From the NCBI GenBank assembly GCA_017883185.1, contig JADGOB010000033.1:1-32530 (forward strand): 32,530 nucleotides of DNA. Direction: 5' to 3'. A program made the translations under genes and the position numbers. Source of the stretch: Acidobacteriota bacterium (GTDB lineage: Bacteria; Acidobacteriota; Vicinamibacteria; Vicinamibacterales; Fen-181). How positions within the stretch are numbered: the first letter of the stretch is position 1; each line of letters starts with the position of its first letter. The notes under the pieces were generated by a model, which did no database searches, was not told where the DNA came from, and saw only the letters and a list, made by a program, of their open reading frames with translations. This document shows, one piece after another, positions 8,801 to 16,287 of the stretch.

Positions 8801-9924
8801 AGCGGCTGTGCCCGTTCCATCACCTCGCCGTAGACCTCGCGGATCCGTTCCACCGACCGCTCCCAGGAGTACTCGCGCGCCCGCGCCATCCCTCGTTCGC
8901 GCAGCCAGGAGCGGAGGTCCTCGTCGAGCAGCGCCTTGCGCATCCCGTCGGCAATGGAGGTCGTATCGTACGGGTCAACGAGGATGGCGGCGTCGCCCAC
9001 CACCTCGGGGAGCGACGACACGTTCGACGTGACCACCGGCGTGCCGAAATACATCGCCTCCAGCGGAGGCAGGCCGAAGCCTTCGTACAGCGACGGGAAC
9101 ACGAAGACGCCTGCCAGCCGGTAGAGCACGGCCAGTGTCTCGAGGGAGACGAATCCGAAGAACCGGACGTGCTTGTGCAGCTTGTGCCGGTGAACCGCGC
9201 GCCGCAGCCCCTGATACTTCGAAATCTCGTCCCCGATGATCACCAGCTTCAGCGACTCGAACGCCGTCTCCTGTCGAAGTTGGTGGAACGCGTCGATCAG
9301 CCGCTCGAGGTTCTTGTGCGGCTTGATGTTGCCGACATACAGCGCAAACGGATCCTTGAGCTGGTATCGCGCCCGGACACGCTCGAAGCCTTCATCGGCC
9401 GGCGGGATGGCCAGCCGTTCGTCGATCGCGTTGTAGACGACGGTCACCTTGTCGGCGGGCACGTGGAAGCGTCGGAGGATATCCAGCTTCGAGGTCTCCG
9501 AGACGGTCAGAATCCGGTCGGAGCGGTGCGCCGCCGTCCACAGCTGCGCCCAGGCGTAGACGTACGCCATTCGGCTCGGCAGATACTGCGGGAACATCAA
9601 GTGGATGCAGTCGTGAATCGTCACGACGGATCGGCAGTGGACCAGCGGCGGCAGCACGTAGTGCGGGGCGTGGAAAAGGTCCACGTGCTCGCGTCTCAAC
9701 GCGATCGGAATGCGAATCTGCTCGCTGATCGAATACGGCCGGGCCGACTCGACGACGATTCGGAAGTTCTCCCCGGGGACCACGATCTGGTCGCGGTCCT
9801 GTGGGCGGCAGAGCAGCACGTATTCCGTTTCCCGGTCGATGCGCCCCAGTTGGTGGACCAGATTTCGGATATAAGTGCCGATGCCAAAGTCGTGGTATTT
9901 CCTGACGTCGATGGCGATTCGCAC
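8797..9924 (-). CDS. Glycosyltransferase family 4
   Basis: This 375-aa GT-B enzyme begins MRIAIDVRKYHDFGIGTYIRNL, the acceptor-side loop of GT4 proteins. HDCIHLMFP, TVSETSKLDI and YNAID follow, then the hinge strand ALYVGNIKPHKNLERLI, typical of mannosyltransferase-like members. The donor site E-x7-E motif is intact in YEGFGLPPLEAMYFGTPVV, and SSLPEVVGDAA closes the domain. It sits third from the end of the - strand cluster. It is separated from the upstream GT2 gene by 30 bp and overlaps the downstream GT4 by 4 bp. The specific sugar is unknown. Confidence 0.92.
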   Translation of the reverse strand: MRIAIDVRKYHDFGIGTYIRNLVHQLGRIDRETEYVLLCRPQDRDQIVVPGENFRIVVESARPYSISEQIRIPIALRREHVDLFHAPHYVLPPLVHCRSVVTIHDCIHLMFPQYLPSRMAYVYAWAQLWTAAHRSDRILTVSETSKLDILRRFHVPADKVTVVYNAIDERLAIPPADEGFERVRARYQLKDPFALYVGNIKPHKNLERLIDAFHQLRQETAFESLKLVIIGDEISKYQGLRRAVHRHKLHKHVRFFGFVSLETLAVLYRLAGVFVFPSLYEGFGLPPLEAMYFGTPVVTSNVSSLPEVVGDAAILVDPYDTTSIADGMRKALLDEDLRSWLRERGMARAREYSWERSVERIREVYGEVMERAQPL

Positions 9925-9954
9925 GGCTAATGATAACGGAAGTTGGCTGCGCGC

Positions 9955-10812
9955 TCACGCGTCCGGCAACTGGCCCCGCAATTCGAGATACCACCGCAGC
10001 ACTCGTTCCCAACCCGGGTGGTGTTTTGCATAGAAGGCCAGGTGGCTTCGGCGGTAGGCGAGATTGGTCGCCGCCGGGTCGTGCGACCGCGAACGCCCCC
10101 GCAGGTGCTGCACCTCCACCGACGGGACAAATCGGACGCGCCGGCCGCGCGCGCGGACCGACGCGCAGAAGTCCACATCCTCCATGTAGAGGAAGAACCG
10201 CTCGTCGAGGAGCCCCACGGCTTCCGCCTCGGTTCGACGGACGAGCAGGCAGGCGCCGCTCACCCAGTCCACCTCGCGCGCAACGCTGAGCGACCGTTCC
10301 ACCTGGCGCCGGACGGGACCCCACCCGCGTTCGTACAACCTTCCCACCAGCTTCTGCCTCAACTCGTTGAGCGGGCCGATCATGTGCCCGACGGAGATCT
10401 CGGGACGCCCCGCCGCGTCAACCAGGCGCGGCCCCGCGATGGCCGCCTCCGGGTGCGCCCGCAGGTCGGCGACCAGGCGGTCGATGGCGCCGGCAGGCAC
10501 CACCGTGTCGCCGTTGAGGAGCAGCACGAACTCGCTGGCGGTGGCGCGGATCCCGATGTTGTTCGCGCGTGAGAACCCCAGGTTCGCCCCGGCATCGATC
10601 GCCTGGACCGAGGGCCACCGTGCACGCACAAGGGCCAGACTGCCGTCCGACGAGGCGTTGTCCACGACGACCACGTGGTGCGACGCGGCGGGGGGCGCGG
10701 CGTGGAGCGATTCGAGCGCGCGCCCCAGATCCTCGCGCACGTTGTAGCTCACGATGACGATCGCAAGGTCGGTCCAAAGCGGCGTCGGCGAGCCGGGTGC
10801 ACCGCTAATCAT
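9955..10812 (-). CDS. Glycosyltransferase family 2 (rhamnosyltransferase-like)
   Basis: This 285-aa GT-A enzyme has the nucleotide-sugar fold AIVIVSYNVREDLGRAL, VVVVDNASSDGS, GFSRANNIGI and the metal-binding LLLNGDTVVP (NGD in place of the more usual DxD or NPD). The C-terminal WVSGACLLVRR and YMEDVDFCASVRARG segments are typical of the WbbL/rhamnosyltransferase subgroup, where the ED pair takes part in catalysis. It probably adds one sugar to the lipid-linked repeat unit on the cytoplasmic face. The ATG at 10812 overlaps the upstream gene by 8 bp. The donor is unproven: rhamnosyl is the commonest annotation for this subgroup, but no dTDP-rhamnose genes are in the window. Confidence 0.9.
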   Translation of the reverse strand: MISGAPGSPTPLWTDLAIVIVSYNVREDLGRALESLHAAPPAASHHVVVVDNASSDGSLALVRARWPSVQAIDAGANLGFSRANNIGIRATASEFVLLLNGDTVVPAGAIDRLVADLRAHPEAAIAGPRLVDAAGRPEISVGHMIGPLNELRQKLVGRLYERGWGPVRRQVERSLSVAREVDWVSGACLLVRRTEAEAVGLLDERFFLYMEDVDFCASVRARGRRVRFVPSVEVQHLRGRSRSHDPAATNLAYRRSHLAFYAKHHPGWERVLRWYLELRGQLPDA

Positions 10813-11920
10813 GCCTGGCCGCGTCGAGCAGCGCGCTCAGGGTCTGGCGTCCAGCCCGGTCCCAGGAATACCGCGCCAGGGTGCCAGGCGCCCGCGCGAT
10901 GACACCCGCCCTGGCCTCGGCATCGAACAGCAGCGTCTCGATGGCCTCCGCTGCGCCCGGCACGTCGGTCGTGGCGACGTAGCGAGCCGCATCGCCATAC
11001 ACCTCTCGCGCGACCGGCGTGTCGCCAACCAGGATAGGAACACCGTAGGACAGCGCCTCGAGCGGCGTGAGGCCGAAGCCCTCGTAGTCGGAAAGAAAGA
11101 CGAACACGCCGGCCCGCGCGTACAGACCGGCCAGCACATCGTCGGTTACGTAGGAGCGAACGCTCGTCCGTTCGGCGATTCCGGCGGACTGCGCCACCTC
11201 GCGCAGATCCTGATGCGGGTAGGTGCGGTTGTCCCCCACCACCTCCAGGCGGATATCGGGGTGCCGGGTGGCCACATCAGCCACGGCGCGGATCATTTCG
11301 GGCAAGTGGCGACGATTGAAGATCGACCCGACGAACAGAACCAGCGGTTGCCGAACCCGGTCGGGTGAGGGGAGGCGATCACCGGCGGGGCGTGTGAGGC
11401 CAAGCGGGACCACGCGCACGCGGGCGCCGGCAATTCCGAGCCGCCTGACGATTTCATCCCGGGAAAAATCGGAATCGGTCAGCACGCACCGGGCGCGCCG
11501 CGCCGCGGCCGTCGTCACCAGGCGTTGCCGGACCCGCATCCGGAGGGGGAACCACTCGGGATGCGCCAGGAACGACAGGTCGTGGATCGTGAGCACGGTC
11601 GGGACTCGAACCGCGAGCGGGGCAGTGTAGGCAGGGGCAAAGAGGACATCGGGCGGGCTGGAGCGAAGGGCGGCCGCCAGGTGAACCTGTTCCCACCAGG
11701 TTCCGCTGCCCCCCGGGATGCTCCGCGTCTCGACGGTCAGCGCCGAGGCATTCAACCTTGCCGGCAGGCTGTTTCCAGGCTCACCCGCCGGCACAAAGAG
11801 CACGAGCCGGTGGGCCGAAGCCTCCGGCACGCTGTCCCAACTCGTCAGCAAGTGGGCCAGGTACCGGCCGACGCCGGTCGGCCTGCCGCAGAGCTCCCGT
11901 GCGTCGATGCCGATCTGCAC
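10805..11920 (-). CDS. Glycosyltransferase family 4
   Basis: This 371-aa protein starts with MQIGIDARELCGRPTGVGRYL, the glycine-rich acceptor loop of GT4 enzymes. It also has TIHDLSFLAHPEWF, VLTDSDFSRDEI and the strand VLFVGSIFNRRHLPEMI. The E-x7-E donor motif is intact: YEGFGLTPLEALSYGVPIL. Compared with the neighbouring GT4 proteins it shares the layout but not obvious long identity, so it looks like an older paralogue rather than a fresh duplication. It lies 4 bp after the stop of the upstream GT4 and overlaps the downstream GT2 by 8 bp. The substrate is unknown. Confidence 0.92.
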   Translation of the reverse strand: MQIGIDARELCGRPTGVGRYLAHLLTSWDSVPEASAHRLVLFVPAGEPGNSLPARLNASALTVETRSIPGGSGTWWEQVHLAAALRSSPPDVLFAPAYTAPLAVRVPTVLTIHDLSFLAHPEWFPLRMRVRQRLVTTAAARRARCVLTDSDFSRDEIVRRLGIAGARVRVVPLGLTRPAGDRLPSPDRVRQPLVLFVGSIFNRRHLPEMIRAVADVATRHPDIRLEVVGDNRTYPHQDLREVAQSAGIAERTSVRSYVTDDVLAGLYARAGVFVFLSDYEGFGLTPLEALSYGVPILVGDTPVAREVYGDAARYVATTDVPGAAEAIETLLFDAEARAGVIARAPGTLARYSWDRAGRQTLSALLDAARHD

Positions 11921-11924
11921 TTGT

Positions 11925-13127
11925 TCAACTCCCGACGCGCTGGCGGCGTGTCTCGATCGCCCGTTCGTAGGCCGCGCGGGTCAGTTCCGCAGCCCTCGTC
12001 CACGTGAACCGCTTCGCCTGCCGCAGTCCCTCCTCGGCCAGGCGCCTGGCAAGGGCGGTGTCGAAGAGCACACGCTCCATTGCGTGGCTGATCCCGACGA
12101 TATCCTCTGGCTCGACCAGCACCGCCGCGCCGCCGCTCACTTCCGGCAGCGAACCACAGTTGGACGCGACCACGGGAACGCCGAGCGACATGGCTTCCGC
12201 GACCGGCATGCCAAAACCCTCGTTGAAGGAGGGCAGCACCAGGAGGCGTGCGCCGGCATAGACCGCCTGGCGGTCCGCATCCTGCACGTAGCCGCGGTAC
12301 TCGACACGTCCTGCAAGCGGCGGACTGGCAATCCTCTCCCGCCACGCCTCGGCGCCCGGCACGCTCCCGCCCGCCAGCATGAGCGGGGGCGAGTCTGGGC
12401 GGCGCACGACCAGGGCGGCATACGCCTCCAGCAGGCCGTCGACATTCTTTCTCGGTTCGAGCGTACCGAGGAAGAGGATGTATCGCCCCTTGGGGTTTCC
12501 GGGCACGATGGGGCCGGTCGCGACCCACCGCGGCACCCCGTGCGGGCACACGCTCACTCGTTCGGGTTCGACGTGGAGCAGGCTGCACACCTGCTCGCCC
12601 ACCTGCGCCGAGACGACGATGATGCCGTCGGCCAGGGCAGAGTGGCGCCTGACCAGCGCCGGATAGGCGTGGCGCATTTCCGCCCTCGTCCGCTCCGGGT
12701 TCAGCAGGAAGTCGAGGTCGTGGATCGTCACCACCTGGGCCGCGCCACGGGAGGGCACCAGCAGTGGGTTGGGTGAGTGGACGACGTCATACCCGTGCAA
12801 GGTCAGCCATTCGACCGGAGGCCAGCCCAGACGATGCCAGGCGGCGTTGAGATAGCGAACAGGCACCCGGCGGTCCACCACCCGGACCGACGGGCCGAGT
12901 TCGGCCATGGCCTCGGGTGACGGCCTGTCCTTCCAGGAACTGGTAAACACTTCGACATCGTCGGCGTTCGCGCCGGCCCGCCGGTCGCCCGCCCGTCGGT
13001 CGCCCGCCCGGCGATCGACAGACCGGTCGATTCGTTGCTCGGCCAGGGCTCGGGCCAACTGGTGGACGTACTCGCCAACACCGGTCCGCTCCCGGAGTGC
13101 CGGCCGGTAGTCAATCAGGATTCGCAC
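11925..13127 (-). CDS. Glycosyltransferase family 4 with DRRAG repeats near the N-terminus
   Basis: I place the start at GTG 13127, where the protein begins MRILIDYRPALRERTGVGEY, the standard GT4 acceptor loop; the frame stays open upstream, but that sequence is not protein-like. This gives 400 aa. The domain order is normal: TIHDLDFLLNPERTR, VVSAQVGEQV, hinge FLGTLEPRKNVDGLL and donor motif NEGFGMPVAEAMSLGVPVV. The unusual part is three DRRAG pentapeptides in a row at about residues 37-51, coded by a 15-bp tandem repeat, between the first helix and the second strand. It is the first gene of the - strand cluster, so any promoter lies in 13128-13275. No clear Shine-Dalgarno precedes the GTG. 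Confidence 0.88.
   Translation of the reverse strand: MRILIDYRPALRERTGVGEYVHQLARALAEQRIDRSVDRRAGDRRAGDRRAGANADDVEVFTSSWKDRPSPEAMAELGPSVRVVDRRVPVRYLNAAWHRLGWPPVEWLTLHGYDVVHSPNPLLVPSRGAAQVVTIHDLDFLLNPERTRAEMRHAYPALVRRHSALADGIIVVSAQVGEQVCSLLHVEPERVSVCPHGVPRWVATGPIVPGNPKGRYILFLGTLEPRKNVDGLLEAYAALVVRRPDSPPLMLAGGSVPGAEAWRERIASPPLAGRVEYRGYVQDADRQAVYAGARLLVLPSFNEGFGMPVAEAMSLGVPVVASNCGSLPEVSGGAAVLVEPEDIVGISHAMERVLFDTALARRLAEEGLRQAKRFTWTRAAELTRAAYERAIETRRQRVGS
12974..13018. repeat. 15-bp tandem repeat coding for DRRAG units
   Basis: Two near-identical 15-bp units (12981-12995 and 12996-13010, one base different) are flanked by diverged partial copies. Read on the - strand they code three DRRAG pentapeptides inside the first glycosyltransferase of the cluster. 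The unit is a multiple of three, so copy-number change would keep the frame. Confidence 0.8.
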
Positions 13128-13190
13128 TGGGGACACGCTACCGTGCGACGGGAGGGGAGCGCAAGTGTTAAGTGCTTGTCTTTCAGTATC

Positions 13191-13219
13191 TTGACACGTA
13201 TTTGCTCTTGTGTTAACGT
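13191..13219 (+). promoter_or_regulatory. Sigma70-type promoter candidate for ugd
   Basis: A perfect -35 TTGACA (13191-13196) is followed after 17 bp by TAACGT (13214-13219), with TG one base upstream (13211-13212) as in extended -10 elements. It lies 57 bp before the ugd ATG, in the divergent intergenic region 13128-13275, which is markedly more AT-rich than its surroundings. The -10 match is only partial. No equally good promoter was seen for the divergent glycosyltransferase unit. Confidence 0.55.
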
Positions 13220-13275
13220 CGCGATTTTCGGGGAAGTGTCCCTGTTGCCGCTGGGTATTATTGGAGCTGACCAGG

Positions 13276-14571
13276 ATGAAAATCGCTGTCATTGGAACTG
13301 GATACGTCGGGCTGGTGGCGGGCGCCTGCTTTGCCGAAAACGGCAACGACGTCGTGTGTGTGGACAAGGACGAGGCGAAGCTGCGAATCCTCCGGCGGGG
13401 GAAGATTCCGATTTTCGAACCCGGTCTCGAGGAACTGGTCAAACGGAACCGGGCCGAGAAGCGCCTCGTGTTCACCAGCCAGATCGGTACCGCGGTCCGG
13501 GCATCGAGCATCATTTTCATCGCCGTCGGCACCCCGCAGGGTGAGGACGGCTCAGCCGACCTGCAGCACGTTCTGGGCGTCGCGCGGGAGATTGCGCGGG
13601 CGATGAACGGCTACAAGGTGATCGTGGACAAGAGCACCGTGCCGGTCGGGACCGCGGAGCGGGTGAGGGAGATCATCCGGCGCGAAACGACGCATCCGTT
13701 CAGCGTCGTGAGCAACCCCGAGTTCTTGAAGCAGGGGGCAGCGGTCGATGATTTCATGAAGCCCGACCGTGTCGTGGTCGGCGCCGAGGACCCTCGCGCC
13801 ACCCAGATGATGACGGAGCTGTACTCGCCGTTCACGCGGACCGGCGCGCCCATCATGGTCATGGACTGCGCGAGCGCGGAGATGTGCAAGTACGCGGCGA
13901 ACGCGATGCTGGCGACGAAGATCTCGTTCATGAACGAGGTGGCGAGGGTCTGCGAACAGTACGGTGCGGACATCGACCAGGTGCGTCGCGCGGTCGGGTC
14001 GGACCGCCGCATTGGTCCGGCGTTCCTGTTCCCGGGTATCGGCTACGGCGGCAGCTGCTTCCCCAAGGACGTGCAGGCCATCCTGAAGTTCTCGGCCGAC
14101 AAGGGCTACCATTTCCAGATCCTCGATGCCGTCGAGCGGGTGAATCGCCAGCAGAAGGCGCTGCTCGTGGACAAGATGACGAAGCACTTCGGCTCGCTGG
14201 CCGGCCGCACCATCGCGCTCTGGGGGTTGGCGTTCAAGCCGAGGACCGACGACATGCGCGAGGCGCCGGCCATCACGATTGTCGAGAAACTGATCGAAGC
14301 GGGAGCGAAGGTCCGCGCCTACGACCCTGAGGCGATGAAGATTGCCAAGGGGATCTTCGGAAATCGCGTGACGTTCGTGGAGCGGGGCTACGACGCGCTG
14401 GTCGGCGCCGAGGCGCTGGCGCTGTTGACCGAGTGGAACGAGTTTCGCGAGCCCGACTTTGCGAAGATGCGCAAGCTCATGCACTCCCCAGTCGTGTTCG
14501 ACGGCCGTAACATCTACAATCGGGAGCAGATGAAGGCCGATGGATTCACCTACTACGCGATCGGGAGATAG
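13276..14571 (+). CDS. ugd: UDP-glucose 6-dehydrogenase
   Basis: This 431-aa enzyme oxidises UDP-glucose to UDP-glucuronate with two NAD+. The ATG at 13276 places the Rossmann motif GTGYVGLVAG at 7-16 right at the N-terminus and has a GGAG about 10 bp upstream; the open frame before it is non-coding. The middle domain has STVPVGT, NPEFLKQGAAVDDF and the conserved lysine in AEMCKYAANAML. The catalytic cysteine is Cys261 in GYGGSCFPKD. The C-terminal UDP-binding domain contains LWGLAFKPRTDDMREAPA. It feeds the UDP-xylose synthase encoded on the opposite strand. It heads the long + strand gene series and overlaps galE by 32 bp. Confidence 0.96.
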   Translation: MKIAVIGTGYVGLVAGACFAENGNDVVCVDKDEAKLRILRRGKIPIFEPGLEELVKRNRAEKRLVFTSQIGTAVRASSIIFIAVGTPQGEDGSADLQHVLGVAREIARAMNGYKVIVDKSTVPVGTAERVREIIRRETTHPFSVVSNPEFLKQGAAVDDFMKPDRVVVGAEDPRATQMMTELYSPFTRTGAPIMVMDCASAEMCKYAANAMLATKISFMNEVARVCEQYGADIDQVRRAVGSDRRIGPAFLFPGIGYGGSCFPKDVQAILKFSADKGYHFQILDAVERVNRQQKALLVDKMTKHFGSLAGRTIALWGLAFKPRTDDMREAPAITIVEKLIEAGAKVRAYDPEAMKIAKGIFGNRVTFVERGYDALVGAEALALLTEWNEFREPDFAKMRKLMHSPVVFDGRNIYNREQMKADGFTYYAIGR

Positions 14572-15568
14572 GCGCGGGGCGGTTCTCGTCACCGGCGGAG
14601 CCGGCTACATCGGTAGCCACGCTGCAAAGGCGCTGACGGGCGCCGGTCGCCGGGTCGTCATCTACGACAACCTTTCGGAAGGGCACAGGCAGGCCGCGCT
14701 CGGCGCTGACCTCGTCGTTGGCGACACGCGGGACGTGTCGCTGCTCCGGACGGTGATGGCCACCCGCGGCGTCACGGCGGTCATGCACTTTGCTGCGTGG
14801 GCCGCCGTGGGCGAGTCGGTGCGGGATCCGGCCGGGTACTACGGCAACAACGTCGAGGGGACGCTCTCGGTCCTGCGCGCGATGGCGGAGGAGCGGGTGC
14901 CGTCCTTCATCTTCTCGTCGACCTGCGCCGTGTTCGGGGAACCGATCGAGGTGCCGCTGGTCGAGAGCCACCCGACGCGCCCCATCAACGCGTATGGCGA
15001 GACGAAGCTGGCCATCGAGCGGGCGCTTCCGCATTACGAGCGGGCCTACGGCCTCCACTCGATCTGTCTTCGGTACTTCAACGCGGCCGGCGCGGACCCG
15101 GATGGCGAGATTGGGGAGGATCATCACCCGGAACGGCATCTGATCCCGCTGGCCCTCGACGCGGCCGTCGGGAGGACGCCGCTCCAGGTGTTCGGCGACG
15201 ATTACCCGACGAGGGACGGGACGTGCCTTCGTGATTACATCCACGTGACGGACCTGGCCCAGGCGCATCTGCTCGCACTCGACGCGCTCGAGCGCGAGCC
15301 GCGGTCGGCTGTCTACAACCTTGGCAACGGCCGCCCGTTCTCGGTCAGGGACGTGCTGCAGTCGGTGGCCCGCGTCACCGGGCGCCAGGTGCCCCATGCG
15401 ATCGCGCCGCGGCGCGCCGGCGATCCGGCCGTGCTGTACGCAGCCAATACCAGGATCCAGGCGGAACTGGGTTGGATCCCGCGATTTGCGGACTTGGACA
15501 TGATTATCGAGACGGCGTGGCGGTGGTTCGAGGCGCACCCCCACGGGTACCAGGACCGGGAGGCATGA
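14540..15568 (+). CDS. galE: UDP-glucose 4-epimerase
   Basis: This 342-aa SDR enzyme interconverts UDP-glucose and UDP-galactose with bound NAD+. Motifs are GGAGYIG (19-25), HFAAWAAVGES, the catalytic Ser-Thr of FSSTCAVFG, Tyr152-xxx-Lys156 in NAYGETK, and RYFNAAGADPDGEIGE, which is diagnostic of GalE over related dehydratases. DYIHVTDLAQAH and the C-terminal GDPAVLYA fit as well. The ATG at 14540 lies inside ugd (32-bp overlap). It is the only usable start before the Rossmann motif and follows GAAGG at good spacing, so the overlap appears real. The stop overlaps the next ATG (ATGA). Acceptance of UDP-GlcNAc or UDP-glucuronate cannot be excluded. Confidence 0.94.
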   Translation: MDSPTTRSGDRRGAVLVTGGAGYIGSHAAKALTGAGRRVVIYDNLSEGHRQAALGADLVVGDTRDVSLLRTVMATRGVTAVMHFAAWAAVGESVRDPAGYYGNNVEGTLSVLRAMAEERVPSFIFSSTCAVFGEPIEVPLVESHPTRPINAYGETKLAIERALPHYERAYGLHSICLRYFNAAGADPDGEIGEDHHPERHLIPLALDAAVGRTPLQVFGDDYPTRDGTCLRDYIHVTDLAQAHLLALDALEREPRSAVYNLGNGRPFSVRDVLQSVARVTGRQVPHAIAPRRAGDPAVLYAANTRIQAELGWIPRFADLDMIIETAWRWFEAHPHGYQDREA

Positions 15569-16287
15569 GGTTGGGAACCGCAAGCTTTCGCGGCGTCCTC
15601 GTCGATCCCCTGCTGTCGGTCGTCATGCCCGTGTACAACGAGCGTGAGACGGTGGAGGAGATCATCCGGCGCGTGCTCGCCGTCCAGGTTCGAACCCAGC
15701 TGATCGTCGTGGACGACGGGTCGAAGGACGGGACGCAGGAGATCCTGGCCGGTCTGCAACGGGAACTGGGGTTCGAGCTGGTGCTCCAGGCACGCAACCA
15801 GGGCAAGGGCGCCGCGCTCCGGCGCGGGTTCCAGGAGATTCGCGGCGAGCTGGTGGTGATCCAGGATGCCGACCTGGAATACTCGCCGGAGGAGTACCCG
15901 CAGCTCATCGAGCTCATCTGCCAGGGGCGCGCGGACGTGGTGTACGGCTCCCGGTTTCTCGGCCGCCATCGCGTCTTCATGTTCTCGCACTACCTTGGCA
16001 ACCGAGTGGTGACCCTGCTCACCAACATCCTCTACAACACGATGCTGACCGACATGGAGACGTGTTACAAGGTCATGCGGACCGAGATTGTGCGTGGGAT
16101 GAGCCTGCAGTCGAACGGCTTCGGGATCGAGCCGGAAATGACCGCGAAGATCTTCAAGGGCAGGCACCGGGTGTACGAGATCCCGATCACGTACGACGGG
16201 CGCGGCTACGACGAGGGGAAGAAGATCACGTGGCGCGATGGCATCGTCGCCTTGTGGGTGCTGCTCAAGTACCGAGTCATGGCTTGA
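15565..16287 (+). CDS. Glycosyltransferase family 2 (DPM1/DolP-mannosyltransferase-like)
   Basis: This 240-aa GT-A protein starts at ATG 15565, behind GGGAGG and overlapping the galE stop by 4 bp; a longer in-frame version runs back into galE and is not supported. It shows LSVVMPVYNERETVEEII (18-35), VVDDGSKDGT (48-57), RNQGKGAALRRGF, and the metal-binding DAD at 101-103 in IQDADLEYSPEEYP. The FSHYLGNRVVTLLTNILYNT segment and the TDMETCYKVMR motif are typical of DPM1-like enzymes that glycosylate a polyprenyl phosphate. No C-terminal membrane helices are present, so it is the short cytoplasmic or peripheral form. It probably makes a polyprenyl-phosphate-linked sugar; the sugar is unknown. Confidence 0.92.
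   Translation: MRLGTASFRGVLVDPLLSVVMPVYNERETVEEIIRRVLAVQVRTQLIVVDDGSKDGTQEILAGLQRELGFELVLQARNQGKGAALRRGFQEIRGELVVIQDADLEYSPEEYPQLIELICQGRADVVYGSRFLGRHRVFMFSHYLGNRVVTLLTNILYNTMLTDMETCYKVMRTEIVRGMSLQSNGFGIEPEMTAKIFKGRHRVYEIPITYDGRGYDEGKKITWRDGIVALWVLLKYRVMA

Noticed and set aside
11925-13532. A 535-aa version of the first glycosyltransferase starting at 13532
   Set aside because: The extra N-terminus runs through the promoter region and into ugd on the other strand; the GT4 fold starts at GTG 13127.
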